Source: Proteles cristata cristata
Lineage: Eukaryota; Chordata; Mammalia; Carnivora; Hyaenidae
Direction of reading: 5' to 3'
DNA: 64,000 nt
Assembly (NCBI GenBank): GCA_017311185.1
Contig: JAESUZ010005532.1
Span: forward strand, 496,001 to 560,000
In this document: positions 39,696 through 51,790 of the stretch, piece after piece
How the letters are laid out: each line of letters begins with the position of its first letter
Numbering within the stretch: position 1 is the first letter of the stretch
Program-made: the position numbers and the translations under genes
The notes under the pieces: model-generated
The model's database searches: none
What the model saw: the letters and a program-made list of their open reading frames with translations, nothing else
What the model was told of the DNA's origin: nothing

Positions 39696-39864
39696 GCTCG
39701 TTCTTGCACGAGCCTCTCCCCGTCTCCCCTTTGGCTCAGCCCCACATGCTGACCGGCCCCGGCCCTTCTCCTGGACCTGCGTCCTGCTCTCTCTGCCCTC
39801 CCTCCGGCGGCTCACCCCTCCCGGGCTGTGAGCAGAGGCTCTTCTGCCCTGACAGCCTCGTTCA

Positions 39865-40535
39865 TGTCTAGCTCTGCCTGGAAGCATGCTTCTCCCCAAC
39901 CCGCTGCTTCTCTCTGCCTCTGGCGGTGAGTGTGCGGCAGCACCCAGCCGCCCCCCCGCCCCGGCAGGGCCTGCTGGTTCTCCTCCAGAACCCTCCAGCG
40001 CCGCTCCCTCTGCCGCTGCCTCACGGGCGGGACCACTGCCTCTCTGCTCGGCAGGTGGGGCCCTGAGGCGCAGTCCTGTCCGTCTGGGCTTCTCACTGCA
40101 CGAACGCAGCCTGAGGGCGCTGTGCGATCCCCCTGGTGGCCTCTGCCGTGTCTCCTGCCACACGGTACAAGCGCTATCCTTCAACACTTCACATCTGCCA
40201 CAGGGCCTTGGCACCAGTTGGCCCCTCTGCCTGGGCGCCTGTTCCACCAGGTCCTCACATGGCCACATCCTTCGGGCCACGATCCGGCTCACACGTCATC
40301 CCAGCGAGGCCTCTGGCTCTTACAAAATAGCCACCCCCCTTCTGTTAAGCACCGCCTTCCCATCTTTGTGGCATTTACTGCTGTCTGACTTTACCTTCAC
40401 GGTTGGGGGATACCCACAGTTTAGCGTGGTATCCAGATTGTACTAGAGTGGAGGCCCCACGAACGCAAGGCCTTGCGTGTGTCAGTCCAGGATCGGAGAC
40501 CCGTCTGGTGAGTGAAAGAGTGAACAAATGGTATC
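39865..40535 (+). mobile_element. LINE-2 3' fragment
   Basis: The order ctgcctgggcgcc, cacatgg, aagtctc-like, gcgaggcctctggc, aaaatagccacccccct, tgtggcatttactgctgtctgac and tagagtggaggccccacgaacgcaag matches the 3' end of L2 read in sense, ending just before exon 6. Confidence 0.65.
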
Positions 40536-40629
40536 TTGGGACTTAAAGCCAGGTGCTTTTGAGCCCACGGATTTTCCTGCCACACGCCCCTGCTTCGCGA
40601 GTGCTCAAACATGTCTACGCCCCTTACAG

Positions 40630-40725
40630 GTGATCCGAGAGGTCTACAGCGGCTGCAGCGGCCCAGCGGACTCAGAGGGGCCTCCGCCGTCAAGCTCCCC
40701 AGTGCACAAGACCGAGCTGGAGAAG
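40630..40725 (+). CDS. AFAP1: AFAP1 coding exon 6, residues 243-274, end of PH1 and Ser/Pro linker
   Basis: The acceptor is ccccttacag, the donor GAGAAG|gtaagg, and the exon is 32 codons in phase 0. It codes the last turn of the PH1 helix (VIREVYSG) and then a proline/serine linker ([21 protein letters not shown]). The linker differs at several residues from the human one as I recall it (for example Gly259 where human has Cys), which fits a loosely constrained spacer. The exon follows an 11.1-kb intron. Confidence 0.95.
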
Positions 40726-43370
40726 GTAAGGGCGCATTTCTTCCTGGCTCAGAGCTCTGCTAGCCCTCCCTGAGGACGTGAGCACTTACAGCCAGAAACG
40801 ATGCCGTTCTGCTGCGCACGCCTCTCGGGTGCCTGCTCCACACGCAGCTTGAGTGAGTCGTGTCCCAGATGGCACGGTTGTTTCGACTGTTCCCAGCTGT
40901 AGATGCAGAGATGGGTTTAAAGGTGTTGGTGGATTGAGGGGGCTCAAGGTCGTGGCTGTTACGTGGCAGACTTGCACCCTGCGTGCCGGGCTGTCTGTGC
41001 GCCTGGAGTTGAGCAGGCGCTGCACACGTGAGCCTTCCTGAAGACCCAGGATACGTTACTCCCCGTGGTCCAGGGCGTGTCCTCTCCCTGCTCCGTATGC
41101 ATGTTACCTGATGGAAGAGCAGTGAGAGCCCAGCAGAGGGGCCGGAGGGCTGGCCTTCCTTGCCAGCCATGCGTAAGCCCGTCCCTGCTGTGCACACGGC
41201 CAGGCCTCTCTGGCGGTGCTTCCTGTGCGTGTGCACATGGAGGTCTCGTTTCCGCGGAGGCCAGGCGGTGTTCTGTGGGTGGCCTGTGTCCCAGGAAGCT
41301 TCTGAGGCCCCCCCACCCCGGTCTGTCCCCCGCTGCCAGCGAATGGATCCTGCTTTGTCTCTTCTCGTTTTAGTATGGACTCTGCAGGAAGCAGAATCGA
41401 TAGGGCGTGTGTTACCAACAACGTACAAAACCTAAACATAAACTGCTTTATATAAGGTAACGCGTATACAGATGTGCACGCACAAGTAACATGCGTGTAC
41501 GTGTGTAGAGGTTTGTTATAACGAATTGGCGTATGTGGTTGTGGTGGCTGCCAGGTCCAGAACGTACCGTGTGGGTCTGTGGGCTGGAGACCAAGTCTGC
41601 TGGCAGTCTTCCGGAGAATCTTCCCTTGCTGGCAAAGGCTGGGCTTTTTGCACCATGCCGGCCTTCACCTGATTGGGTGAGGCCCACCCACTCCGTGGTG
41701 GGCAGTCTGCTTGCTCACGGACCACGGATTTCAGTGTTAGTGTCATCCACCACCCCATTCCAAGTTGACCCACGTAAAACTATCCTCACAGGCCTTGCCC
41801 AGACATTGTGACACAGTGGGCCGTCTGTCTTTCTCCTGGCAGCAAAGCTAATGCGTGTTTGCTGTAGAAATTCAGGAAGGCCAGAGCAACAGACGGGATG
41901 AGGGAAGTCGCTCATGAGCCCACCGCCCAGAGGAGGCGGCTCCCCGTCGCACCGCGGAGGCGTAGCTGGTTTCGATGGCCTGATGCATAAAATTGCTTAT
42001 GGCCCCGCCCCCGCCCCCACCTTGTGTATTATTAGCGATGTCCCCAGGTTTGGCACCTCGTAAAGCAGTGAGCGTGTCTGCGTTTTCAGCAGGGGCGTGG
42101 TACCAAACACCCCGCCTCTGCTGCTGTCCTGGTCGGTGGCCCTGCCTTGCGCCTACCTCCCTCTCCAGACGGTTTCAAACAGCACGGTGCTTGGTGTCTC
42201 CCCTAGTCTTTGCCGCGTCTCTGTGACCTGAGACCAGGCTCCCAGGAGCTGGCTTCCGAGACCAAACGGTGGAAATATTTTCTAAGCTTTCACTTCCTGT
42301 GGCGAAGTGCACTCCTGTCCGGACAGGCTGCTCTATGCTCATCCGCTCCCGGCGGCACGTCGGGGCCCCCGTTCACCGTGGGCACCGGCCATCCTCCTTC
42401 CCTCTGGTCTCGAGAGCTGTCCTGGTAGTGCCTGGCCGAGCCCGCCAGCCCGGAGCCCGGGGGTGCTTCCTGGCCCGAGACTGGAGCAGAGCTGGCTGGC
42501 GACACCCAGCCGGTGCCCACCAACCGCCGCAGCTCCCTCCCTGCGGTGCATCCTGGCCCCGCCCACGGGGTTGCAGACACCTGTCTGTCGTCCTCGGGCA
42601 GCACCACCCGGACCCTGCGCTAGCAGCCGGTCGTGCGTGTGCCCTGGCGCCCCGGTCTCACTCAGAGACTTTCTCCGTCTCCGGCCGGGGCTCTGTGGGG
42701 CTGGGCTGTGGGCTGGACCAGGAGGGGTTTTTCAAGCCCACTCCCCCCGCCGTGATGCCACAGATCTCCAGCCAGTAGAGAGGAGGATCCCTCAATAACA
42801 CCCCTTCTTCAGATGCCGGCTCAGGGTCCTGAGAGTGCTCCCTGCATCCGGGTGCCAGAACGAAAACAATCGCACGTATGCCGGAGTGCCCTGGGGCGGC
42901 TTTGACCGCAGCCGCTCTCTGTGTGTACACTCAGAAGTGTGTCTAGTACGAGCACATCTTTGGCCTCACCCTGTGATTGGTCGATGACGGGAAGAAATTA
43001 GCTGGATGGTGGGCTCTTCATTTCTGGGCAGATACTATGGCTTGGTGAGGGGGATATTCTTTCGTAATCTGAGTATTTTTTCAAAATGACTTGCAAGAAA
43101 AAGTGCTGTGGATGAGGGGCCGTAGGTACTAGGGTGCTCAGTAGCCCTCCGCCTAGGCCAGTCTGTTCTGTGCGCCTCTGCTGGTCTGGAAACTGTAGCC
43201 GCAAGCTGGCCAGCGGTCCGTCCGTGCTGGAGCTCCGGCTCCCTCCGGGCTGTCATGAACTTGGCCCACGCTCCCTTCCACTCTGGAGAGAGCTTCCGAC
43301 CCATCCCAGGTACGTCACTCGGTCCGCACGAACCGTCGTAAGACTAACGTCATCCTTTGTGCCCTAACAG
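40726..43370 (+). other. AFAP1: AFAP1 intron between coding exons 6 and 7
   Basis: A 2.6-kb intron. An unassigned ancient interspersed repeat covers about 41515-41815. The rest is ordinary GC-rich sequence with no supported gene. Confidence 0.92.
41515..41815. mobile_element. Ancient interspersed repeat, family not assigned
   Basis: gttataacgaattggcgtatg, ggctggagaccaagtctg, acctgattgggtgaggcccaccca and ggcagtctgcttgctc are in the order of a common old mammalian repeat recalled from memory. Confidence 0.5.
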
Positions 43371-43452
43371 AAACTGTCTTCTGAGAGGCCGAGCTCGGAC
43401 GGGGAGGGCGCCGCCGAAAACGGAGTCACTGTGTGTAACGGAAAAGAACAAG
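43371..43452 (+). CDS. AFAP1: AFAP1 coding exon 7, residues 275-301, Ser277 PKC-site region
   Basis: The acceptor is gccctaacag and the donor CAAG|gtgagt. The exon is 82 bases, leaving one base (G) that completes Val302. It codes [21 protein letters not shown] and ends CNGKEQ. Ser277 lies within KLSSER; in the family it is reported as a PKC target linked to activation and actin-filament changes. The segment has low complexity and few hydrophobic residues, so it is probably unstructured. Differences from human cluster at AAENGVTV, again a tolerant linker. Confidence 0.95.
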
Positions 43453-44619
43453 GTGAGTTCTGCTTGTGCTGAAAACACGTAGACTGAAAACCAACAACCA
43501 CAATGAGAAGGCAGAAACTGTGGTCAGTCGTGCGACCATCGGCTCGGTAGTTGGGCTGTGCGTCCCGGCCGGCGCCGCGCTGCTGGAAGCGCACAGACAC
43601 CCCCTGGGCCGGTGCGAGCTGCGGGTCTTCGCCTGCCACCGACCTCGGCTTTCCCTCTGGTCCTCATGGGGCCCCGCACGCATTTCAGCCTCAGGGCTCA
43701 CAGCAGCCTACATCCTTACCCGACTTATCGCTGAAAGGAATTGCGGCGGGGAGAGCCGACCGTCCAGGAAAGGTGGGCAACCAGTGTGACCGGCAACCTC
43801 GTGACCGCCCCCCGCCACCTGCGCTTCGCCCCGGAGCCCGAGCAATCCTTCCCGCCGCCTGAGGATGCTGTCCCGTCTGCAAGAGGCCAAGGCCGGCCTC
43901 ACAGGCTTCTGCTCATTAAAAAAAAAAAGATGTGTTCTGAAGATGCCTTTTATTCCCCTTCATTAAAAACCATTTTTTTTAAGTTGTGGCTCAATACCCA
44001 TGACATGAAATTACCATGGTGACCGTTCTGTGTCCCCTTGGGCGGTGTCAAGGACACTCATGGAGGTGCCCCCCACCCCCCATGCCCAGAGCTCCTTTCC
44101 TCTATAGGACTGGCGCTCTGTCCCCAGGAAACAGTAGAGTGTGGAGTTTGAGTTCTTTTCTTCCAAGTCCGCTTCACAAGGCTCAAATTACGTCCAGTAA
44201 AATCCACGCTTTTTGGCACATAGTTCTTTGAGCTTCGACAAACACAGCCTGTAACTGCATCACTGCAGTCAAGGGGTGAAGCATTTCTGGGACCCCCGAA
44301 GCACCCCCTCAGGCCCCCGGCAGCCGCTGGCGCGCATGTGTCCTCTGCAGAAGGCCCTGTGAGTGGGATCGGGCAGTCTGTGCCCTTTGGGTCTGGCTCC
44401 CCTCCAGCCCAGCGCCCGGCAGACGCACCTACACTGGCGCGCTCTGGAGTCTGCTCCTTCACGTGGCCGAGCCGCGGTCCAGTGTGTGGACGGGCCACGG
44501 TTTGGGCGCCCGCCCCCAGCCTGGACAGCTGGGGGTTCCCAGGTCTGAGCGTCGTGAGGAACTCTGTCCTAGACATTCACAGCAGCTTTTCATCTCTGTT
44601 GGATGAAAACCTAGGTCAC

Positions 44620-44960
44620 GATTTGTTGGTGCTGGGTGTTCTCACCACCATACCGATGTCATCTTGCTTTGTTCTGTACATTCTGGCTGCTGTAATGGGT
44701 ACGTAGAGCTATGTGATGGCGGCTTAAGCTTGCGTTTCCCTGGAGACTAATGATGCTAAGCATTTTGTAATGTGCTGCTTTGCCAACCGTGTCTCATCTG
44801 ATGAGAGGTCTGTCCAGATCTTTTGCCCATATTTGTACTGGATTTTTGTTCACATTATTGACTCTGGAGAGTTCTTTATAATGTTTTGAATACAAGTCCT
44901 TTGTCAGTGTGTTTTGCACACAGCCTCTCCCAGCCCGTGGCTTGACTTTCACTTTCTGTC
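44620..44960 (-). mobile_element. Ancient L1 fragment, antisense
   Basis: tttccctggagactaatgatg, cagatcttttgcccat, gagttctttataatg and tacaagtcctttgtcag follow in the order of a reversed old L1 segment that is very common in mammals. Confidence 0.75.
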
Positions 44961-45168
44961 CCAGGGTGTGTGGCCTGAGAGGAGGGTGGGATTTGTGGGT
45001 CATGGGGAAGTTTCCCCTGTGCAAAGCCAACAACCCGTGTGCTCCCGGCTCCGTGACCCCAGCTTCCCAGGGGAGTCTGCCCAGCCAGCTCAGAGGCGCT
45101 CTACCCAGCAGGCGTCTCCCAGCTCTGAAAGGAAGTCCGCAGTCCAGGCCATTGAGAATGGTAAAACC

Positions 45169-45394
45169 CTGGGGCGCCTGGGTGGCTTAGTCGGTTAAGC
45201 GTCCGACTTTCGCTTAGGTCATGATCTCGCGGTTCGTGGGTTCGGCCCCGCGTCGGGCTCTGTGCTGACTGCCAGCTCAGAGCCTGGAGCCTGTTTCAGT
45301 CTGTGACTCCCTCTCTCTGACCCTCCCCTGCTTTCGCTGTGTCTCTCTCTCTCTCCTAGAAATAAATAAAACGCTAAAAAAAAAAAAAAAAAGA
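45169..45394 (+). mobile_element. Felid CAN-SINE (young subfamily), sense
   Basis: Nearly identical to the copy at 29973, with an A-tail of 17. A 15-bp target-site duplication with one mismatch lies at 45154-45168 and 45395-45409. Confidence 0.95.
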
Positions 45395-45948
45395 GAGAAT
45401 GATAAAACCCAAGTAAGCCGGCCCACTGTGATGTTACAAGGTTCACGCCCAAAGGTCATGATCTCTGCCTTTGCCCCCGCGGTTCCCTAACTCGGTCGTG
45501 TCTGGGTGTAATTTTAGTCTTCCCCAGCGGAAGTTACTCAGTGGAAGGCACCATCTGCGTCTTCCGTGGGCTCGTTTCGTGTAATCAAGGCCAGGAAAGC
45601 AGTCTTTAAGTTTCACCCCAAAACAGAATAACATACAATCTCCGCTTCCTGCTTGATGTGGAGACACAGCCACACTGCTCTGGTTGGTCTCTGTCCTTGT
45701 TTGCCATTCTTCTCCTGGGGCCCTGCTGGAAATGCGGTTCACAGAATGATACGAACGTCCAGAATCCTGTATGTGTGTGCTCGCGCGTGCAGAGAGAGAG
45801 AGAACATTATCTGTACCTAACCACCTACCTTCTCGCTCATGACCGATTTGCAGTCGAGAGATTTCAACACAGCTGCCTGTATCCCCGCCATCTTGTGATC
45901 AGATTCTCCATTGGCCGTAGGGACGCGTCTGGGCTGATTCTTACGGCT

Positions 45949-45986
45949 TTAAGAGTCTTACGCTCTACCGACTGAGCTAGCTGGGC
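45949..45986 (-). pseudogene. 3'-truncated tRNA-Lys(CUU) retropseudogene
   Basis: The minus strand reads as the first 38 nt of tRNA-Lys: acceptor GCCCAGC, D arm GCTCAGTCGGTAGAGC, anticodon stem, and anticodon loop CTCTTAA with anticodon CTT. It stops exactly at the 3' side of the anticodon loop. A 13-bp direct repeat with one mismatch (cttacggctttaa / cttatggctttaa) flanks it at 45940-45952 and 45993-46005. There is no A-tail and no SINE body. This is the structure described for tailless tRNA retropseudogenes mobilised by L1 enzymes. It has no T arm or 3' acceptor strand and cannot make a tRNA. Confidence 0.75.
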
Positions 45987-46669
45987 AGTTTACTTATGGC
46001 TTTAAAAATGCCAGGAGTTGGCTTTCTTTCAGTGGTCTGCCCTTCACTGGCTGCTGAGCACTGACGCTGTGCGCCGTTCGGACCCTGTGGCTTTCCCGGT
46101 CTGTGACTTCAGTTGAGGGTTCTGAGTTTTTAGGGGTTTCCTCATAATTCTATTACACGTGTCAGATCCTGCCATCTGTGTAGTGAGTAGCGTTAACACA
46201 CTCTCACCTTCCTACACGCTTTTCTTTTCAGGGAGTCCTTTCCGCTTTGTAAAGAACTTCATCTGTGGTCCTTCAAGGAATTAAAAGTATCAGGTCTTTT
46301 CTTTGTGATCAGGTGCTTTCCTGACAGGAGCAAATGTGGGTAGAATCAGAAGGAAACATACCGTGTTTGCTTTGAGCCCCTGGGAAGAGCTCTGCGCTCC
46401 CTGAGCTCTGCAGAAGGGGGTCCTCAGGGCCCGCTGGGAGCCCCTTCCTTTCGAAGCTGAGCCGGAACAGGGCTGTGGTCAGAAACGGTCTTGGGGCTCT
46501 TCGGAAACACTTGGCGTGGCCACACTGAAAGCTTAATGACAGGGTCGTCCCAACCGTGGACCCCCACGTCTGGGGGCCCCGGGGGGGTGGGAATGTCCCA
46601 TCCCACTAAGATTGCAACGGGGTCTTGGTGCTTTAGTTGAAGAGGGGGCATGCGGGAGAGTGTGAGGAG

Positions 46670-47040
46670 GGTGGGGGTGCTCTCCGGTGCTCCCTGCAAG
46701 GACTTCACAGGACGCCACGGTCTGCAGGCTTAAGCTGCAGACACTTGCTTCTCACGGTCTGCAGGCGGGAGCCCGACCTGGCGGTGCCGGGCTGTGAGCC
46801 GGTGGGGGCCCCTTCCTGGCGTGCAGACGGCCGCCTCCCACCGCGTCCTTGCGTGGCCTCTTCCAAGTTCACAGTCTCAAGAAGGGCGCTGATCCTGTGG
46901 GATTGGGGCCCTGCCCTTATGGCCTCACATAACCCCATCACCAAACACAGCCGCCTGGGGCTTGGGGCTTCAATGCAGGGCTTCTGGGGGGCACCTCCTT
47001 TCAGTCTGGAACAAATGCTGTGTTCACCCAGAAGTTCGGC
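46670..47040. mobile_element. Ancient interspersed repeat, family not assigned
   Basis: cttgcgtggcctcttcc, ctgatcctgtgggattggggccc and the gcttcaatgcagggcttctgggggg end resemble the same type of old repeat as at 25255. Confidence 0.4.
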
Positions 47041-48169
47041 TTGGCTTCTTCTCTTTTCACCGTCATTTCTTCCTAGAGAGGCAATAATGGCAAACACAAG
47101 GGACGGCGCTGCGTCTGCAGGGTGGGGGTGGGGGCGGGGGGCACCTGCGCCTGGCGTCCCGCGGGTGGCGGAGTGGGGACTGGAGGAGAGCGAGCTTCCC
47201 CGCCCCAGTGGATGGAGGGAGCGTGTCCTTCTGTGTTACAGGGGCCTCTGGGAATGAGGCCTGGGGGTTGTAGTCCCGAGTCCCTGAGTCCCCTGTCTCG
47301 GAAGCTATTCAGTGTGTGTTTGAGCTGGGTTTCTGCGGGCCCGGGGTGAGCAGGGGGGAAGGATTCCTCACTTGCATTACGTTGTCAGAAGGGGCTGTGG
47401 CCCCTCGTGGGATACAGGTCGGAGGCATGAGTCACCCTGGATACGGAGACACCCGGAGGGCTGTGGGGGAGCCCCTGCCCCAGCCCAGCCCCTCCGTGGT
47501 GACGCTGCACGTGACCTCCCGGAGGCTCATCGTCCTGTGGTTCCCGCCTCTTCCCCTCGGCGCCAGGACCAGGCACACGGTGGCCTGCAGGTGGCGGGGC
47601 CGAGTGACCTCTCCTCTGCCGACCTGCCGTGGGCGGAAAGGTCTTCCCTGACCCCCGGGTCCCGTGCACGCTCTCACCCGCCTTCCCAGCTCTTCGAGAT
47701 CCCAGACGCGGGGCCAGAGCCCGCAGCTCTTTCTGTTTCCCGAGGGGAACCCGAAATCAGTTTGATGCGCAGCGTTTGCGCATTTGCTGTATTGGGCACG
47801 ATTTCATAACCCCATGCCCTGCGGGCCGACGCCGACCATCGCGGGCTCAAATGCAAGGGTCCGGCCTGGGCGTCGTGGGGAGGGTGAGGGGCTGCCGGGG
47901 GCTCCCCGGGACCGGGGAGGACACTCGTGCCCCTTCCCCTCCGCCAGCCCCTCCCCACGAGCCACCAGGATGTGGCCGCTCTGCTGCTCTGCTCCCCCTC
48001 CCGACCTCACGGCCTTGGCGTTACTGAAGCTTTTCCTGCCCACAGGCTCCTGCTCGGGCTCAGCCGCTTCCTCATCCCCCGGCTCGCAGTTCAAAGTCAC
48101 CCCTCCAGGCGGCCAGGGCCTCGGCCGTGTCACCCCAGTGTAGGCCGCGCGGGCCTGGCTGCCATCAGG

Positions 48170-48173
<4 letters not shown>

Positions 48174-48208
<35 letters not shown>

Positions 48209-48209
48209 C
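48174..48209. repeat. GT/GC microsatellite
   Basis: About 14 GT units running into gcgcgcgc, an uninterrupted alternating purine-pyrimidine tract. Confidence 0.97.
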
Positions 48210-48234
48210 ACCGTGTGCATGTTCACGGCCTCTT

Positions 48235-48350
48235 CTAGAACATATGCTCCTTCAGAACGCCTGTTCGCCGTGTTTTCTTGTGTCTACATCGGTGTCTACA
48301 CCGGCACCGGCTCATAGCAGGTGCTCGGTGAGTACAAACTGAGGAAAGTA
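48235..48350 (+). mobile_element. LINE-2 3' end fragment
   Basis: ctagaacatatgctccttcag through catagcaggtgctcggtgag is the usual L2 3' terminus. It lies about 90 bases before exon 8. Confidence 0.6.
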
Positions 48351-48351
48351 A

Positions 48352-48732
<381 letters not shown>

Positions 48733-49940
48733 TAAAAGGCCGTGCCGGGTTTGAGGTGATCTCAGGGTTCTTTCAAGGCCAAAAACAGGTTCTGGCTGTG
48801 ACCTCAGAACGTTCTTCCAAGGTCTTTTCGAGGGTTTCTAAGCAGGGGCACACGTGCCTTGGTGAGCGAAGGGGGAGCGTGGGGCCCGGCCCGGCGTGCG
48901 TGGGGTTACCCCCCAGCCCCAGTGGATGAAGGAGTGTCCTGGGGGCACTGTCACTCAGCCCGTCACCACCATCCGCCCTGAGCGACTGCCACGGCCAGGA
49001 TGCGGCCCAGCCCCCCTGTGTGAACAAGGGGTCACAGGCAGGGACGTGCAGTGCGGCCTGGTGACGGAGGAGGGAGCCAGTACGGCCGGACAGTGCCCCA
49101 GGGACCCGCGGAGGAGAGGGGAGGGTGGGGGGACAGGTATCCTGCTTCCTCGGCCACCGTGCAGCCGTTCTCAGGAGAACGGCACCGGAAGCCAGACGGC
49201 CAGGCCGTGGCCTCTGCAAGGAACCGAGGGTGGGCTGGGGGTGCCCGTGTACCCCGCGGCACAGCCAGTGTTCTGTCCCCCAGGCCCCTGGTCCCCTCCC
49301 TGTGCAGACTCGTGCTGTTCACCCCTCTGTGTCCGTGAGCATCCATCGGCCCAGGGTTATGGGGCTTTTACTGGGAACTACGCTGCCCCCAGTGCTCAAG
49401 GTGGCCACACAGACAAGGGGACATTAATTCGGCAGCTGTCACACGCCAGGGCCCACACTGCGTGCCAAAGGACAGTAGGAAGAGGCAGCAATGTGGGGGA
49501 GGGGCAGGGGGCAGAGCGCTGGGCAGCGGCCGGAGCTTGCGGACGCCGGGGCGTGCCGGACCCCGAGGGCCAGTCGGGGGGTCCTAGCTCCTTCTGGCCC
49601 TGACAGTTGGGGCTCTAGGAAGCCACACACATGAACCTTCAGTGGGCCCCGTAGAGACCTGTCCATCAGAGGCCTCGGCAGCCCCGGGTGGTGGTGTGCG
49701 TGCCGTGGGAGCTGGCTGGGCAGACAGGGCTGGCGGTGTCCCCTCAGGGAGGTCCTAGTGAGGGGGCCGCCCTGGATTGTTGGGGGAACCCTGGGAGTGG
49801 AAGGACACCAAAGGTCTATGCAGTCAGATAGGACTTGAACTTGGCCCTTAGTCAGATGGCAATGGGGTCATAGAAGAGGGCTGACTGAGGCTCTGTCCAC
49901 CACCCTGCATGAAGGAGAAGGTGTCACTCTGTTGATGTTA

Positions 49941-50176
49941 CAGCAGGCGGACAGGGCTGTGGCGTGGAGGGGCGGAAGGACAGCAGGCGGGCAGGGCTGT
50001 GGCGTGGAGGGGCGGAAGGACAGCAGGCGGGCAGGGCTGTGGCGTGGAGGGGCGGAAGGACAGCAGGCGGGCAGGGCTGTGGCGTGGAGGGGCGGAAGGA
50101 CAGCAGGCGGGGCTGTGGCGTGGAGGGGCGGAAGGACAGCAGGCGGGCAGGGCTGTGGCGTGGAGGGGCGGAAGGA
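49941..50176. repeat. 40-bp minisatellite, six copies
   Basis: Units start at 49941, 49981, 50021, 50061, 50101 and 50137. Five are 40 bp and one (50101-50136) lacks 4 bp. The first unit has one base change (cggacagg for cgggcagg); the other full-length units are identical. The period is not a multiple of three and the strand bias is G-rich, so the open frames across it are artefacts. Confidence 0.98.
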
Positions 50177-51604
50177 GGAACACGAACGCTTTGATGCCGC
50201 GATGCTGTTCCCTCTCTGCCCCTGCCTTTCTCGGTGCAGCAGGAAGCGCTAGCTGGATCCTCCTCTGGCCCTGGGCCTGGAGGGGAGTTAAGGCTCAGAA
50301 GCTGAAAAGGAATCATCCAAAAAAGGGAACTGCCGTTTTAGCTTCCTTTTTGTTTTTTAAAACTGCTCCGGGTCCGCAGAAGGAAACTGAAATTCTTTCA
50401 TGAAGAGCAAGCGTTGACGTGGGAGGCGAGTTAGACACGAGGGTCTGGACGCTGAGCTCTGGAAGGCCGTGCCTGCTGGAGGCTGGCGGCCGGGGTGGGG
50501 GGCACAGGGGACCCGCGGGCCCGGGGCTGCCGCTCCCCCGGGGCTCCCCTCTGCACGGCCCTTCACTGCTGCTCATGACCCCTTGCACGCGGCCTCGTTG
50601 TGTGGCCATCAGGCTCCGCAGGGAAGCGTTTGCTGGTGCTTCCCTGGAAACATTCGGTTGCTCCGAGGGCCGGCAGGGTGAATCCGGAACCTGTAACAGA
50701 CCCGTGTGCACTTCTGTCAAACTGCCCAGTGGACACCGTTCATCTCTATTAAGAGAACCTCCTCTGTCCCCAGGCTTTAAAAATCGTCATCTAGGTCTTC
50801 GCTGGGCCCAGGGCCCAGGGGGCGGGTCTGCGGGGAAAGGCAGGGGGGAGATGACTGTTGTCAGGTTCGTTAGTACAGCTGTAAAGTTTTAGGCAGAAAC
50901 GTGAGCGGATAAAGGCCCGCGGCACCAGCCCTGCTGAGCTGTGGCCCTGCGGCCACTGGCCCCGCGCCGCGTGCCGAGGAGGGCCGAGCTGGACGGGCCG
51001 GAGGGGCGTGCCGCTGGCAGGCAGCGGAGGGCCCCGGGAGCACCTGGGACCTGGGTTCAAGTCCAGCTCTCCCGTGATATGCGGCCTGGCAGGTGGGCCT
51101 CCGGGTGCATAATATAAACGCAGCTGGGGGTCAGAGATGGTTTCCGGGGAGTGGGCCGGGGGTGGGTCCCGCGGCTGCTGACCAGGTCAGCCCAGCCAGC
51201 CCCATACCGCTGCTCCCTGTGGCCCGAGTCCCCGAAGTGATGGTGAGTGGCAGCCGGTGCCCCCCCCAGCCCCCCAGCAGAGAGGGTCTTCTATTTGCCC
51301 CCGTCTGCTGCTCGCAATCCCTCTGTACGCTCAGCAGGTGCTGGGAGACGCGTGTTCTCTTCCTCCCTGCCCCGTCTGTCCACCGCCGGACCAGCGCACC
51401 GTCCCCAGCCCCCCCCGCCCCCCCGGCCGCCAGGGGCGAGCTGTGACCACACAGAGCCCTGCGCTGAGATGAGAGCCGCTCTGCCTCCCGGCTCAGAGCC
51501 TCTGACAGCCTCGTCTCAGCCCGATTCCGCAGCCGTCCCTCCGTCCTCCTCGGTCCCATTCACGGGCGCCGAGCCTGGCAGACGGAGGCCGCGCAGCCCA
51601 CGCC

Positions 51605-51790
51605 CACTGACTGACTGAATAACCTTCAGCAAGTTGCATGATCTCTCCGGGCCTCCGGGTCCTCCTCTGGGAAATGGGCCCATGCTTACTCTGTCTTCTT
51701 AAGAAAATTAAAGCTAGAATCACAAAACAGTAAGCTCCACGCTTAATAAGTAAGCTCATCATTTATGCTCAGTAAGTGGTTGCTGTTACT
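51605..51790 (+). mobile_element. MIR fragment, sense
   Basis: aaccttcagcaagttgcatgatctct, tcctctgggaaatgggcc and a ctcagtaagtggttgctgttac end are in MIR order. Confidence 0.65.

Noticed and set aside
39213..40292. Open reading frame of 359 codons on the minus strand (and 251 codons on the plus strand at 39076-39831)
   Set aside because: It is Arg/Gly/Glu-rich low complexity produced by C-rich tandem DNA and an L2 remnant. There is no domain and no gene-like splicing, and frames are open on several strands at once.
49941..50176. CRISPR-like array
   Set aside because: Units are contiguous with no spacers, and the genome is mammalian.
49932..50403. ORFs with repeated GRKDSRRAGLWRGG-type peptides, suggesting a repeat protein
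   Set aside because: They are translations of the 40-bp minisatellite in different frames. The period is not a multiple of three.
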